Origin: a virus
IMG/VR virus record: IMGVR_UViG_3300012228_000001
Location: 1-64,000 of that record
DNA length: 64,000 nucleotides
Strand: one strand, 5' to 3'
Below are positions 1-7,244 of the stretch, one piece after another. A program made the position numbers and the translations under genes. The number at the start of each line of letters is the position of its first letter. Position 1 is the stretch's first letter. Below the pieces are notes generated by a model that was given only the letters and a program-made list of their open reading frames with translations, was not told the DNA's origin and ran no database searches.

Positions 1-53
1 CCCCACGGCTTGAAGCGTAGCGTTTCAATTTGCCCTGGTTCCGTTCGCCGTGC

Positions 54-131
54 CTAATCGTCCATCGGGTTGGTGTCCGTGTCGCCGAGAATCCAATCGA
101 TTCCGGCTCGCAAGCCTTGCTCGTAAGTCAT
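54..131 (-). CDS. Possible 25-residue peptide gene
   Basis: This very short frame opens with ATG directly on the stop codon of the upstream gene (ATGA overlap), starts MTYEQGLRAG and ends NPMDD. The coupled start and lack of frame conflict suggest translation, and the tryptophan-containing acidic peptide resembles no family I know. It is the last gene visible on this strand before the window edge; bases 1-53 show no complete gene. It could be an accident of overlap. Confidence 0.4.
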   Translation of the reverse strand: MTYEQGLRAGIDWILGDTDTNPMDD

Positions 132-286
132 GCCGGGCCATTGACTGCCGTGCTCTTCGCCCTCGGCAGCTCGACGGCCAAGCACGCCATCGCCAAGATC
201 ACCGCTTGCCAATCGGCGCTATCCAGTTCGAACCGCATGCGCTTGCCGAATAGCGACTCGACTTCTTGAACTCTAGTTTCATTCAT
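128..286 (-). CDS. Small hypothetical phage protein, 52 aa
   Basis: The frame starts MNETRVQEVES and ends at an ATGA junction with the next tiny gene. A longer in-frame reading runs upstream but would cover most of the 88-residue gene in another frame, so I chose the internal ATG, which overlaps that gene's stop by eight bases. The product is a short helix with an aliphatic centre (AVILAMACLAVEL), compatible with a small helical accessory protein. No family is recognised. It continues the minus-strand early operon. Confidence 0.55.
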   Translation of the reverse strand: MNETRVQEVESLFGKRMRFELDSADWQAVILAMACLAVELPRAKSTAVNGPA

Positions 287-545
287 CCCGTAGTAACAAA
301 CCTTGCGATCTAAGCCACTCCTTGTAAAAAAGATCATCCTCAAAACAACTGCTCGACTCTGGTGTGAATGCGTAAAATCGCCGCCCATTCCACAAACGAT
401 CCGATTCCTGTCGCCATCCGGTTGAGCGTTTTTCTTTGTCGCCGTAGCACAATTCCGAGTAGGGCATATAGCAATAATTAAACGGCCCGTCGTCGTAATA
501 ATCGGCATCGAACGCGCCGCCGTTTTTGTTGTATGCGCGTCTCAT
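279..545 (-). CDS. Hypothetical aromatic-rich phage protein, 88 aa
   Basis: The product begins MRRAYNKNGGAFDADYYDDG and is unusually rich in Tyr, Trp, Phe and Asp, which is common in small phage proteins that bind host factors, although no function can be inferred. It lies 11 bases after the preceding 89-residue gene and overlaps the next start, so it belongs to the same transcript. No membrane segment, cysteine cluster or known motif is visible. Confidence 0.6.
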   Translation of the reverse strand: MRRAYNKNGGAFDADYYDDGPFNYCYMPYSELCYGDKEKRSTGWRQESDRLWNGRRFYAFTPESSSCFEDDLFYKEWLRSQGLLLRDE

Positions 546-556
546 TTACCGCTCAG

Positions 557-826
557 TCAAATCGAAGTCGTGTGCCGCTTTTGTGGCACCAGTGGTCCCA
601 TCGCTTTTAGCCACGCCTGCACTTCTGGTGACGCAATTTGAATCCTCGTTACGGTCAAATCGAAGTCATGCCCTTCTGCTGAAAGATATTCATCGATATG
701 CACGATGATGGAACCAAGCCGGGCGAGTAGCGCCGCACTCGGCTTGAGCGGGTCTTCAGGTTTGACTATGGCCCTTAGTTTTTTACCGTCGCCTTTGTAG
801 CTTAACTTCACGTTTTTTTTTGTCAT
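557..826 (-). CDS. Hypothetical phage protein, 89 aa
   Basis: It starts MTKKNVKLSYKGDGKK and overlaps the stop of the DUF5131 gene by four bases (ATGA), a strong sign of coupled translation. The middle (LKPSAALLARLGSIIVHIDEYLS) reads as one long amphipathic helix followed by mixed strands (FDLTVTRIQIASPEVQAWLKAMGPL). No family is recognised. Confidence 0.65.
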   Translation of the reverse strand: MTKKNVKLSYKGDGKKLRAIVKPEDPLKPSAALLARLGSIIVHIDEYLSAEGHDFDLTVTRIQIASPEVQAWLKAMGPLVPQKRHTTSI

Positions 827-1710
827 AACACCTTCCCTAAATATTCTCGCCCGTTTATTTCATGCCCGGCACTGTCCGGGCGCGGTCCACCCCACTGCTT
901 GAAGATAAACTGCGTGTGAGCAATCTGGCACTGATAGCGAATAGACTGCACCCATTCGAGCGCCAGCGCTTTTGGTTCCCAATGCTTTGTGACCATGTTT
1001 GGAAACACCAACGCACGGTGCTCTGGCCCGCCACTCTCGCCGCCAACGATCACCGTCGAGATTTTTCGCGACATGGGATATTCGAGATTCAAGCTGTTAA
1101 TCACACGACCGCGCAGCGCGTCGACTTCGATGGGACAGCTCACCGGCGCAACCGGCTTGCCCTTTACTCGATACGCAGGCGGCTGGACGAACATTTTGAC
1201 ATGATTCAAATCGAGCGGGCCGAGTAGCGGCTCGGCGCTGATAAAATATCCCACCGCTGGACATGCGAACATAGCTGGCAATCGCGCTTCGAGTTGAAAC
1301 TGATTCTCTGCCGACGCGCCGAAGCGAACATGCGGCCACGGCTCTTCGTTGTCGCGAAACCAGGGAATTAAATTTTTATTATCCCGCACACGCTGCCAAC
1401 GTTTACTCAGGATTAGCCAGCGATGCTGGCGCATATTTTTTATCACCCCCCATGCGTCGTCGCGCCACTGATCGGCCTCTTCGATGAAAAAATCCGACAG
1501 CGAGCAAGTAAATATCACTCGCGGGTCTTTCCAGTGAAGCGGCAGATAGAACGTTCCGTCTTTCGCTCGCACGACCTTATCAAAATCCCGACCGGCCCGA
1601 CTCGCCCAACGCTCGGCGTAACAGTTCGCGCAAGCCGGACTGATCTTTTTGCAGCCAAGCCAAAAATTGACCGTGGCGTCGGTCCAACGGATTTTCGATT
1701 CGTAAGCCAT
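823..1710 (-). CDS. DUF5131 family protein (phage Gp37/Gp68 family)
   Basis: The 295-residue product has the family's N-terminal signature: TVNFWLGC followed by SPACANCYA, giving three cysteines at about 20, 27 and 30, then a run of TDLFHE-like strands here read as IFTCSLSDFF. A later VIVGGESGG segment and a C-terminal FIFKQWGG are also typical. The Cys pattern resembles the CxxxCxxC cluster of radical SAM enzymes, and family members are suspected to be nucleic-acid-modifying enzymes, but no reaction is established. It sits between the helicase loader (two bases away) and a small gene it overlaps by four bases, so it is co-transcribed with replication genes. Length matches the family. The family call is firm; function is unknown. 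Confidence 0.85.
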   Translation of the reverse strand: MAYESKIRWTDATVNFWLGCKKISPACANCYAERWASRAGRDFDKVVRAKDGTFYLPLHWKDPRVIFTCSLSDFFIEEADQWRDDAWGVIKNMRQHRWLILSKRWQRVRDNKNLIPWFRDNEEPWPHVRFGASAENQFQLEARLPAMFACPAVGYFISAEPLLGPLDLNHVKMFVQPPAYRVKGKPVAPVSCPIEVDALRGRVINSLNLEYPMSRKISTVIVGGESGGPEHRALVFPNMVTKHWEPKALALEWVQSIRYQCQIAHTQFIFKQWGGPRPDSAGHEINGREYLGKVL

Positions 1711-1712
1711 GA

Positions 1713-2543
1713 TTATTTTATCGCCTTGAGTTTATTAGCCTGCTCTTTCAAGGATCGTCGACGTTCGTTCTCTTGATGCAATTCGTCATCGGTTTTCTCA
1801 AGCGTCGGTGTGACTTCGTTTTCAACCTTCATCGCACTTGGCGCACTTTTAACGAGCATTTCCCGATTAGCGATCAACTCGGCAAGCATCGCTTGCACTC
1901 GCTCGCGCTCGTCAACCGTTGGCGGCGCTTCGCTAGGCATAGGTTTGTTGAGCGGCGCGATGCGCAACGCCGGATCGGACACGCGCCGGTCGGGACCGTC
2001 GAGTTTGATTATCTCACCCATTTCGAGCAAGCGTGACGCAAGCCGGTCGTCGATGTTAGCAGCGACTTGATCCAACGATAAATTACTTGTGACGATCACC
2101 GGCTTCATGTTTCGATAACGCCGGTCAATCACTAGAAAAAATTGCTGCCGTGACCACTCTGAAACTTTCTCCACTCCAACGTCGTCAAGCGACAACAGCG
2201 GTGCCGACGTATATCGAGCAATTATATCGCGCTCGTTAAGCGTCTGTGAATCGAAGCTGGATTTTAACTCCGCAAAGAATTCGACAGACGGCACGAACAG
2301 CGGTGTTTGCGGTTCATTCAATTTGGCCCATAGCTTCAACAGCCCGACCGCCATGTGCGTCTTGCCGGTGCCGCATTCACCCGTGATAAAAACACTCAAA
2401 CCGTTGCTGATCGCCGTCGCGGCTTTCTCGACTTGCTTTTCATAGCCTCGCAGGTCGCTCAATTCTTTCAGCAAAAAACGTTTCGGGATGCCGATCTTAT
2501 CCCAAGTGTGAATACTTTCCTGGCGCTGGTTTGATTCCGCCAC
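1713..2543 (-). CDS. DnaC-like helicase loader ATPase
   Basis: A 276-residue AAA+ protein with Walker A GECGTGKT at residues 55-62, Walker B LLSLDDVG at about 116-123 and a sensor-like VIVTSNLSL near 150, followed by an RLASRL segment typical of DnaC/IstB ATPases. Such proteins load the replicative helicase onto single-stranded DNA at the phage origin. The C-terminal 80 residues are charged and coiled (ending EQANKLKAIK), longer than in E. coli DnaC. It overlaps the end of the organiser gene by 47 bases, reproducing the lambda O-P or DnaD-DnaC gene order. No replicative helicase gene is visible here, so it probably recruits the host's. A transposase-type IstB is unlikely without an IstA partner. 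Confidence 0.88.
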   Translation of the reverse strand: MAESNQRQESIHTWDKIGIPKRFLLKELSDLRGYEKQVEKAATAISNGLSVFITGECGTGKTHMAVGLLKLWAKLNEPQTPLFVPSVEFFAELKSSFDSQTLNERDIIARYTSAPLLSLDDVGVEKVSEWSRQQFFLVIDRRYRNMKPVIVTSNLSLDQVAANIDDRLASRLLEMGEIIKLDGPDRRVSDPALRIAPLNKPMPSEAPPTVDERERVQAMLAELIANREMLVKSAPSAMKVENEVTPTLEKTDDELHQENERRRSLKEQANKLKAIK

Positions 2544-3210
2544 TATCCCCCCCTGTCTTGTTTTTGTTGTTAGTCGGGTACACGTCGGTCCAGTTTGATC
2601 GAGTGCTTTTTTCCAGAACTTCGTTAGGCTCTTCTCCCAATGCCTTTAGCCTCGTCAACTCTTTCACGATCAAAGCTAACGCATGATCGCCGTTTTTAAC
2701 TCGCTTACTTGACCGCATTTTCAAATAATCGTTCCACGTTTCAGGATTGATCCAATTCGGAATTTCAAACGTCGCATGTTCCGACATGCGGCTCTTATTC
2801 TTATTCTTCTCTTCTTCTTTAGTTTGTTTAGTTATGGTTAGGTTAGGTTGGTTAGGAGGGGAGCCTAAAAGTTCCGGTTTAGGCTCCCTAGTTCTGTGAT
2901 AATTCCAATAATTAGCTATAAATAGCCCACCCTCTACGGGTGCCAACCACCCTTGAAGCAGCATCCAAGCGAGGGCGCTACGGGCTTGCTTCAACGCTCC
3001 ATCAAGCCTCATAGACAGGCTTACGCGGATCATATAACCGGCGATCTGCTCGTGATCGCCTTTGATAATTCCGTTGTTTCTGTCGCCAATTGACAGCAAT
3101 TCTAACCATGCAAATCCCATCCAATCACCAAACTTTTTTCGCAAATCTCGCATTTCGGGATCGTGATTTAGATCATGGCTCACGGGATGAAATCTCCTAA
3201 TTTTCGGCAT
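2497..3210 (-). CDS. Phage replisome organiser / replication initiation protein
   Basis: The 237-residue product opens with a winged-helix-like region (KIRRFHPVSHDLNHDPEMRDLRKKFGDWMGFAWL, then IAGYMIRVSLSM) and an AWMLLQGWL helix, the pattern of N-terminal DNA-binding domains in phage DnaD/O-like initiators. A charged linker (EEEKNKNKSR) leads to a C-terminal helical part (NWINPETWNDYLKMR) that in such proteins contacts the helicase loader, encoded immediately downstream. The ATG lies ten bases after GAGGA, and that site is part of the structured leader annotated separately. It should bind an origin, perhaps within this module, and start replication together with the DnaC-like protein. The family assignment rests on layout and position, not a catalytic motif. 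Confidence 0.7.
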   Translation of the reverse strand: MPKIRRFHPVSHDLNHDPEMRDLRKKFGDWMGFAWLELLSIGDRNNGIIKGDHEQIAGYMIRVSLSMRLDGALKQARSALAWMLLQGWLAPVEGGLFIANYWNYHRTREPKPELLGSPPNQPNLTITKQTKEEEKNKNKSRMSEHATFEIPNWINPETWNDYLKMRSSKRVKNGDHALALIVKELTRLKALGEEPNEVLEKSTRSNWTDVYPTNNKNKTGGDSGGIKPAPGKYSHLG

Positions 3211-3224
3211 CCAAACAAATCCTC

Positions 3225-3315
3225 AACAAGCCCCACCGCGCAGGGGTGGACTCCCTGGATTGTTGCCAATCAGACGCCGACTTTGCGCCGGGATCGCCCC
3301 GCAGTGAGGCTTGTT
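3225..3315 (-). ncRNA. Structured leader RNA of the replication operon (candidate)
   Basis: Read on the minus strand, the leader is closed by an 8-bp stem (AACAAGCC with GGCTTGTT, positions 3315-3308 and 3232-3225). Inside are CGGG-GCGAT-CCCG (3301-3289), GATTG-GCAA-CAATC with a GNRA loop (3271-3258) and CCACC-N7-GGTGG (3249-3233). The bases TGAGG at 3225-3221 are the ribosome site of the replisome-organiser gene and can pair with CCTCA at 3309-3305. That pairing overlaps and competes with the closing stem. This is the architecture of a translational switch. An alternative hairpin CAGGG/CCCTG overlaps the last stem. No known riboswitch class was recognised. Confidence 0.45.
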
Positions 3316-3360
3316 CAAAATTCTTTGGATTGAATGAAACAGTCCACGTCTCATGCTCTA

Positions 3361-3389
3361 GGATTACGCTCAAAATAACCCACTGTCAA
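3361..3389 (-). promoter_or_regulatory. Putative sigma70-type promoter for the replication operon
   Basis: On the minus strand a perfect TTGACA (3389-3384) is followed after 17 bases by TAATCC (3366-3361), a weak -10. Transcription from here would start near 3354 and yield a leader of about 140 bases containing the structured RNA. The rest of the 3211-3441 gap holds no gene that I can support. Confidence 0.4.
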
Positions 3390-3441
3390 AGATTATTTTT
3401 CAGGCACAACTTATAGTGGCGGCGACACTTACGAAGCACAA

Positions 3442-3672
3442 TTAGTTGCTCTTATCTCGCAGCACCGTCCGGCAAAATGGACAGACAATTTCATTCACAA
3501 TTACGATTTGAATACTGACTGTTATCGCGCAGTGACAGCGCACGCATGACAGCATGAGTTGCCCGCGAGGCTGGCCGTAGTCCAAATTTGCTACCCCGTA
3601 AACTTTATGATCGTGGTAGCTTTCGTTCGACGGCCAATGCTCACGGGCAACTTGAGAGAGTCTTTTTAGCAT
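3442..3672 (-). CDS. Small zinc-ribbon-like protein, 76 aa
   Basis: The product carries two cysteine pairs, CVRCHC near residue 43 and CPFC near 67, the spacing of a zinc ribbon, separated by a hydrophobic strand pair (AITVSIQIVIVNEIV). Such small phage zinc ribbons usually bind nucleic acid or host proteins, and no specific role is evident. It is the last gene before the gap that holds the leader of the replication operon and ends 52 bases upstream of that operon's promoter. Confidence 0.65.
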   Translation of the reverse strand: MLKRLSQVAREHWPSNESYHDHKVYGVANLDYGQPRGQLMLSCVRCHCAITVSIQIVIVNEIVCPFCRTVLRDKSN

Positions 3673-3678
3673 GAACTA

Positions 3679-4077
3679 TTACGCGGCGTTTTCGCCGTCG
3701 CCGCCGCTGCGCCTTCGGCTTCGTCTGGTCGCCGCCGTTGGGAACAACTGGATTTGCCGCTCCGCGCTTGTCATCGCCCGCTCGCTGATTTTCTCGTTGG
3801 TATCCAAGCGCCAAACTTCAACCATGAATGTGTCTTCGTTGCGCCGCTCTTCGATCTCCACGTCGCGGTATTCCTGTCGGCTCGAAATAGCCTGCGATAG
3901 ATCGGCGATCTTGATTTTCGATTCTTTGATCTGCTTGTTGTAATTGGACGACTCGGCGCTCTTCTTGGTCTCCAATTGCACGCGGTCGATCTCGGCTTTC
4001 GCCAAGTCGTCGGAGCGTGAGCGCAGTTCTTCATCGCTCAAGCGCACTGGTAAATTTCTTGTCATTTTGTCCGGCAT
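3679..4077 (-). CDS. Coiled-coil phage protein, 132 aa
   Basis: The N-terminal segment LPVRLSDEELRSRSDDLAKA followed by heptad-like charged helices (EIDRVQLETKKSAESSNYNKQIKESK) predicts a coiled coil, with a short strand region (DTFMVEVWRLDT) and a basic C-terminal tail (TRRSRRRSGG). Proteins of this layout are widespread in phage early regions, without known function. Spacing of six bases to the following zinc-ribbon gene and one base to the preceding gene places it in the operon. Confidence 0.65.
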   Translation of the reverse strand: MPDKMTRNLPVRLSDEELRSRSDDLAKAEIDRVQLETKKSAESSNYNKQIKESKIKIADLSQAISSRQEYRDVEIEERRNEDTFMVEVWRLDTNEKISERAMTSAERQIQLFPTAATRRSRRRSGGDGENAA

Positions 4078-4078
4078 A

Positions 4079-4318
4079 TTATCCCCCTTTTGTTTTTTGC
4101 TGCCACGATTTTATGAACGCCTCGACAGATTCCTTCGGTATAAGCTTTAGTTCAATAGGAATACGGCTCACGATTACGACAACGCCAGTGTGATCGAATA
4201 TGCGACGTAGGGTGTCAACCGCGTCGTGTTCGGCGCTTTGAGGATAATCGTCCGGCAGTTTGATCGCCAACACGTCACCGTTTTGCGGGTGAAGTTTTTG
4301 GATTGTCTCTATGTCCAT
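4079..4318 (-). CDS. Hypothetical phage protein, 79 aa
   Basis: The product starts MDIETIQKLHPQNGDVLAIK and has strand-helix alternation (VVVIVSRIPIEL). The opening, LxPxNGDxLxIKLPD, resembles short phage proteins found near replication genes, but no function is known. It ends one base before the coiled-coil gene. Confidence 0.65.
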   Translation of the reverse strand: MDIETIQKLHPQNGDVLAIKLPDDYPQSAEHDAVDTLRRIFDHTGVVVIVSRIPIELKLIPKESVEAFIKSWQQKTKGG

Positions 4319-4646
4319 TTTTAATCCTCGCTTTGATGATCGGTATTTCTGGAAAGTGCGTTCGATACATAACGCACGGCGGCGAAATGATCGGCGCTGA
4401 CTTTGGGATTCTTATCCGCTCCACTTGATACTTCCAGACTGGCGTTTTCGCCCGCCGCTCGCCGCGTGAATCTTTTTTACTGATCCGGTTCCACGCAATG
4501 TGATAATGCTCAATGTATGCGTGCCCGCCCAATTCTGGATCGCTGTGCGACGGCAAATATACAGGCACCCATTTCAGACGCATAAACAACCGCAGAAGGC
4601 AGCGGTATTCGTCTTTGATTTCGACTAAGCCGATTCGAACTTTCAT
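4275..4646 (-). CDS. Hypothetical basic phage protein, 123 aa
   Basis: A basic protein starting MKVRIGLVEIKDEYRC, with many Arg, Lys and Pro residues, no transmembrane segment and no recognised domain. Its 3' end overlaps the next start by 44 bases, more than elsewhere in this operon, so either the stop-proximal part is unconserved or the downstream gene starts later. The start codon overlaps the preceding stop by four bases, which supports it. Confidence 0.5.
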   Translation of the reverse strand: MKVRIGLVEIKDEYRCLLRLFMRLKWVPVYLPSHSDPELGGHAYIEHYHIAWNRISKKDSRGERRAKTPVWKYQVERIRIPKSAPIISPPCVMYRTHFPEIPIIKARIKNGHRDNPKTSPAKR

Positions 4647-4873
4647 TGTTGACCCAACTGGCCGTAGGCGTGCTTAACTTCCTGTCTAAGCGCTTCCACT
4701 TCACCCGCAAGCGTCGCCTCTTCGTGGACCTGCATATCGCTCAAGAGTCTTTTCCCTGGCGGTGCCCCCCTGTTGCCAAACTGTTGGAGATATTTAAGCT
4801 TTGCTTCTTTTTTGGCGAGCGCCATTTTCAGCTTGTTCAAACGTCGCCGATGCCACCAAACGAAAATCTTCAT
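4643..4873 (-). CDS. Small coiled-coil protein, 76 aa
   Basis: Begins MKIFVWWHRRRLNKLKMALAK and continues as one long charged helix to HAYGQLGQQ. A hydrophobic Trp pair followed by basic residues at the N-terminus could seat it on a membrane or on nucleic acid. Four-base overlaps on both sides couple it to the HerA-like gene upstream and the basic protein downstream. Confidence 0.65.
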   Translation of the reverse strand: MKIFVWWHRRRLNKLKMALAKKEAKLKYLQQFGNRGAPPGKRLLSDMQVHEEATLAGEVEALRQEVKHAYGQLGQQ

Positions 4874-6549
4874 TGGAATAAAATTTCCGTAGCACTCACC
4901 AGCCCCGGCGCGTAGTCGTCGATTAGTCTACGCGCTTTTAACCGGGACAAGTAAGCGTCCCGCGTCGAGCGCTTGAAGCCGGTCTTGTCGGATATTACTT
5001 CGCGCTCCACTGATTTTGGATAAGCAGCAATAACGCAGTGTAAAACTCGCGACTCGCCTTCGGGTAATTCATTCAGCCAATAATCGCGCAACGCCGCGCC
5101 GGTCGGCAGCGGTTCCATATTAGGGAAGTCGAGCGCCGCTTGGCGCGTCGGTTCGATCATGCCGTCCGGGCGTTGCCATAAATACCGTTTCGCAATCAGC
5201 CGGGAGATATAGGCGTCGCGTGTCGAGCGCTTCTTGCCGGTCAATACCGTTAGCTGATCGCGCCCTACGGCGCCGTGCTGGACTGCGGCCACCAAGATTT
5301 GATACTCGCCCTTCGGTAGTGTCCCGTTGCCCGATGGGACGTTTCGGGACGTTTCGGGACGTTTCGGGATTAATTCAGCATCAACCGCTTTGCCGGGCAT
5401 AGGGTCGCTCGCCCTGGCTATCCTGGCGCGGCATGAAGCAAACCGTTCATTGGCGGCAACTATCCCATCAAGGAAATCGGCGACGCCATCCTGATAGTCG
5501 TCGAATCTCTTACGCAAGCCTTTTAGTTCGTGCTGTAGCTGCGCGTTCTGCGTCTTCCATTCGTTGAGCGTTTCCTGTGCCTTATCGGAGACCGGGCGAT
5601 GGCGTAGCTGACCCTCAAGATCGGCAATCTTCTTGCGCAACTCTTTTGGGTCGTCGGCCTTGGCCTTCTCGATGGTGTCTTTCATCGAAGCTTCGAGCGC
5701 TTGGAGATCGACCGGCGCAAGCTTCTTAGGTTCGTACTGCGCCGCGCCGACCTTGGGAGTCGCCGACGCATCGAATGATTCTTTCTCGATAAACTTGGTC
5801 TTGACGAATTTATCGAGCCACGCGGGCGACCAAAAGAAACACTCGCCGGGTTGCAGCTTGGCGAGCGATTCAAGATCGTGATCGACGCCCATGTGCTCCA
5901 TCCAATCGCCAATGGCGTCGCGCTCATGCTTGGCGACAAGCTGGAACACGACCAACGGCTCGCACTGATTTCGCAGTTCGGTATTGACCGACTGCGGGCG
6001 CTGTGAGATCAAGCTTGATCCTATGCCGTAGTTTCGGCCAAGCCTGACAATATCTTCGAGCGCTCCAAGCATTCTTTCTTCGCCCTTGAAGGCGCGTTGC
6101 GGCGCAAAGAGCTGTGCTTCTTCCAAGACAAAGTGCATCGGCGAACGGTTCGACTTCTTCCTGTGAAATAGCTCTTCAGCGAACGCCGTGACGAATTCCT
6201 TGCGCTCATGCTTTCGGAAACGTGATACATCGATGATCGCCGACGATCCGGTAGTGACAATGAAGTTTGCGACGATTGCACCGGCCTGCGGTTGTAGGGG
6301 AACATCGCCGTGCTCGCCGCCGAGTATCGGGATGGTGAAGCGACTCGCGTGCTTGCCGGTTTTGTCCAAGCGAAGCCCGTACCAATTTCCCACGGCGTCC
6401 AACACGACGACTTGGATATTCGCCGACAGCATCAACTCAACCGACTTGCCAGCGGCATAGGTTTTACCACTGCCCTTGCGGCCAAAGTAGCCGGGGGTCT
6501 GCGTTACAAAGTCTGTCGGGACGGATAAATTGCTCGCTATTTTTAACAT
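4870..6549 (-). CDS. HerA/FtsK-like DNA-translocating ATPase
   Basis: The open frame runs to 6810, but that portion lies across the HNH gene in another frame; I choose the ATG at 6549, which gives 559 residues and puts Walker A GRKGSGKT at 23-30. Walker B VLEEAQ follows at 141-146, then LISQRPQSV, the sensor-like motif of the HerA/VirB4/FtsK superfamily. These enzymes form hexameric rings that pump or process double-stranded DNA. After a coiled-coil region (about 310-390) come two related C-terminal winged-helix units, each carrying STRDAY-SRL, likely a DNA-binding arm. It could act in replication fork processing or as a translocase, and a packaging role is unlikely because no terminase hallmarks are seen. 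The upstream ribosome site is weak. Confidence 0.75.
   Translation of the reverse strand: MLKIASNLSVPTDFVTQTPGYFGRKGSGKTYAAGKSVELMLSANIQVVVLDAVGNWYGLRLDKTGKHASRFTIPILGGEHGDVPLQPQAGAIVANFIVTTGSSAIIDVSRFRKHERKEFVTAFAEELFHRKKSNRSPMHFVLEEAQLFAPQRAFKGEERMLGALEDIVRLGRNYGIGSSLISQRPQSVNTELRNQCEPLVVFQLVAKHERDAIGDWMEHMGVDHDLESLAKLQPGECFFWSPAWLDKFVKTKFIEKESFDASATPKVGAAQYEPKKLAPVDLQALEASMKDTIEKAKADDPKELRKKIADLEGQLRHRPVSDKAQETLNEWKTQNAQLQHELKGLRKRFDDYQDGVADFLDGIVAANERFASCRARIARASDPMPGKAVDAELIPKRPETSRNVPSGNGTLPKGEYQILVAAVQHGAVGRDQLTVLTGKKRSTRDAYISRLIAKRYLWQRPDGMIEPTRQAALDFPNMEPLPTGAALRDYWLNELPEGESRVLHCVIAAYPKSVEREVISDKTGFKRSTRDAYLSRLKARRLIDDYAPGLVSATEILFQ
5341..5370. repeat. Three tandem copies of a 10-bp repeat (GTTTCGGGAC)
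   Basis: Three head-to-tail copies of GTTTCGGGAC (the last ends in T) lie inside the linker of the HerA-like gene. A 10-bp period puts all copies on one face of the helix, as in replication iterons or operators. Being inside a coding linker that tolerates insertions, they might equally be a slippage expansion. Confidence 0.6.
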
Positions 6550-7049
6550 CGTGTTCGTGTAATTCCCTGGCGGAATCGCCAGATCGTTGATTGAGACACT
6601 CCATAAATGGACGCCAATTTTCGCTGCGGCGTAAGTGTATCCATCCGAATTATCGCCACCTGCGCATCCGTCAGAGTAGCCTTTGGATGATTTTCGCCGC
6701 GTATCACTGGCGGCGTCGATCCTCGCCCTTTCTTGAGCATATCGGCAATGTTTTCCAAGTGGGTGCCTAGAAATAAATGGCGCGGTCGCCAGCAATTGCG
6801 AACGTCGCACTTGTGGAGAACATACTTGCCCTTCGGAATTGGGCCGCGATGGATGGCATAGCTAAGTTGATGAATTCCTGTTGACTTATTGTGAACCGAA
6901 ATTACCCCGTAACCTTGGATGCAGTAACCAGTCCAAAGCCAGCACCGCGTCATTTTTTGACTGCCACTTTCAATCCTCGCCAATAGTTTAGCCGCGTAGC
7001 GCCTATCAAGCGGTTGCGACAGGTCGATGCCTTTGCCGTTGCTACTCAT
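6543..7049 (-). CDS. HNH endonuclease with C-terminal helix-turn-helix
   Basis: The 168-residue product has the HNH_3-type core LHKCDVRNCWRPRHLFLGT followed by an Asn (ENIADM), in which the conserved His and Asn residues coordinate the catalytic metal. The C-terminal part (KLASIYGVSQSTIWRFRQG) is a helix-turn-helix that would direct it to a target. This is the typical free-standing phage homing endonuclease. It lies immediately upstream of the HerA-like gene, overlapping its start by seven bases, so the neighbouring HerA or small-protein sequence may be its protected target. Confidence 0.85.
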   Translation of the reverse strand: MSSNGKGIDLSQPLDRRYAAKLLARIESGSQKMTRCWLWTGYCIQGYGVISVHNKSTGIHQLSYAIHRGPIPKGKYVLHKCDVRNCWRPRHLFLGTHLENIADMLKKGRGSTPPVIRGENHPKATLTDAQVAIIRMDTLTPQRKLASIYGVSQSTIWRFRQGITRTRC

Positions 7050-7243
7050 AATCGTCCTAGCTCAATCCTTTGGCCGCAGGTGCAAGGGTCGCACTTCGGA
7101 CACACGTCACGGCCATGCTCGCACTCAATGCCGACCGCGCACGTCGCCGAGACTCGATATTTGCAGCCCTCTTCGTGGTTCGCGATGATATCGCACACGC
7201 AAGCGAGAAAGCCGCACACGTTGCAGCCGATCCGTGCGCTCAT
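7046..7243 (-). CDS. Cysteine-rich zinc-binding protein, 65 aa
   Basis: Starting at the ATG two bases after the upstream stop (with GAGG eleven bases before it), the product MSARIGCNVCGF contains CNVC, CVCD, C-N6-C and CPKCDPCTC. This is at least ten cysteines in 65 residues with two histidines, enough for two or three zinc sites. An ORF start at 7258 lacks a ribosome site. It may be a zinc-dependent host-interaction or nucleic-acid-binding protein. Confidence 0.6.
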   Translation of the reverse strand: MSARIGCNVCGFLACVCDIIANHEEGCKYRVSATCAVGIECEHGRDVCPKCDPCTCGQRIELGRL

Positions 7244-7244
7244 T

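Noticed and set aside
3225-3315. tRNA-like reading of the replication leader
   Set aside because: The last hairpin has a 5-bp stem and 7-base loop next to the closing stem as in a T-arm, but the loop sequence is not TTCRANN, and no proper anticodon arm exists.
6550-6810. Upstream extension of the HerA-like gene to 6810
   Set aside because: The extension runs across the HNH gene's catalytic part in another frame and carries no HerA sequence; the ATG at 6549 gives a normal Walker A position.
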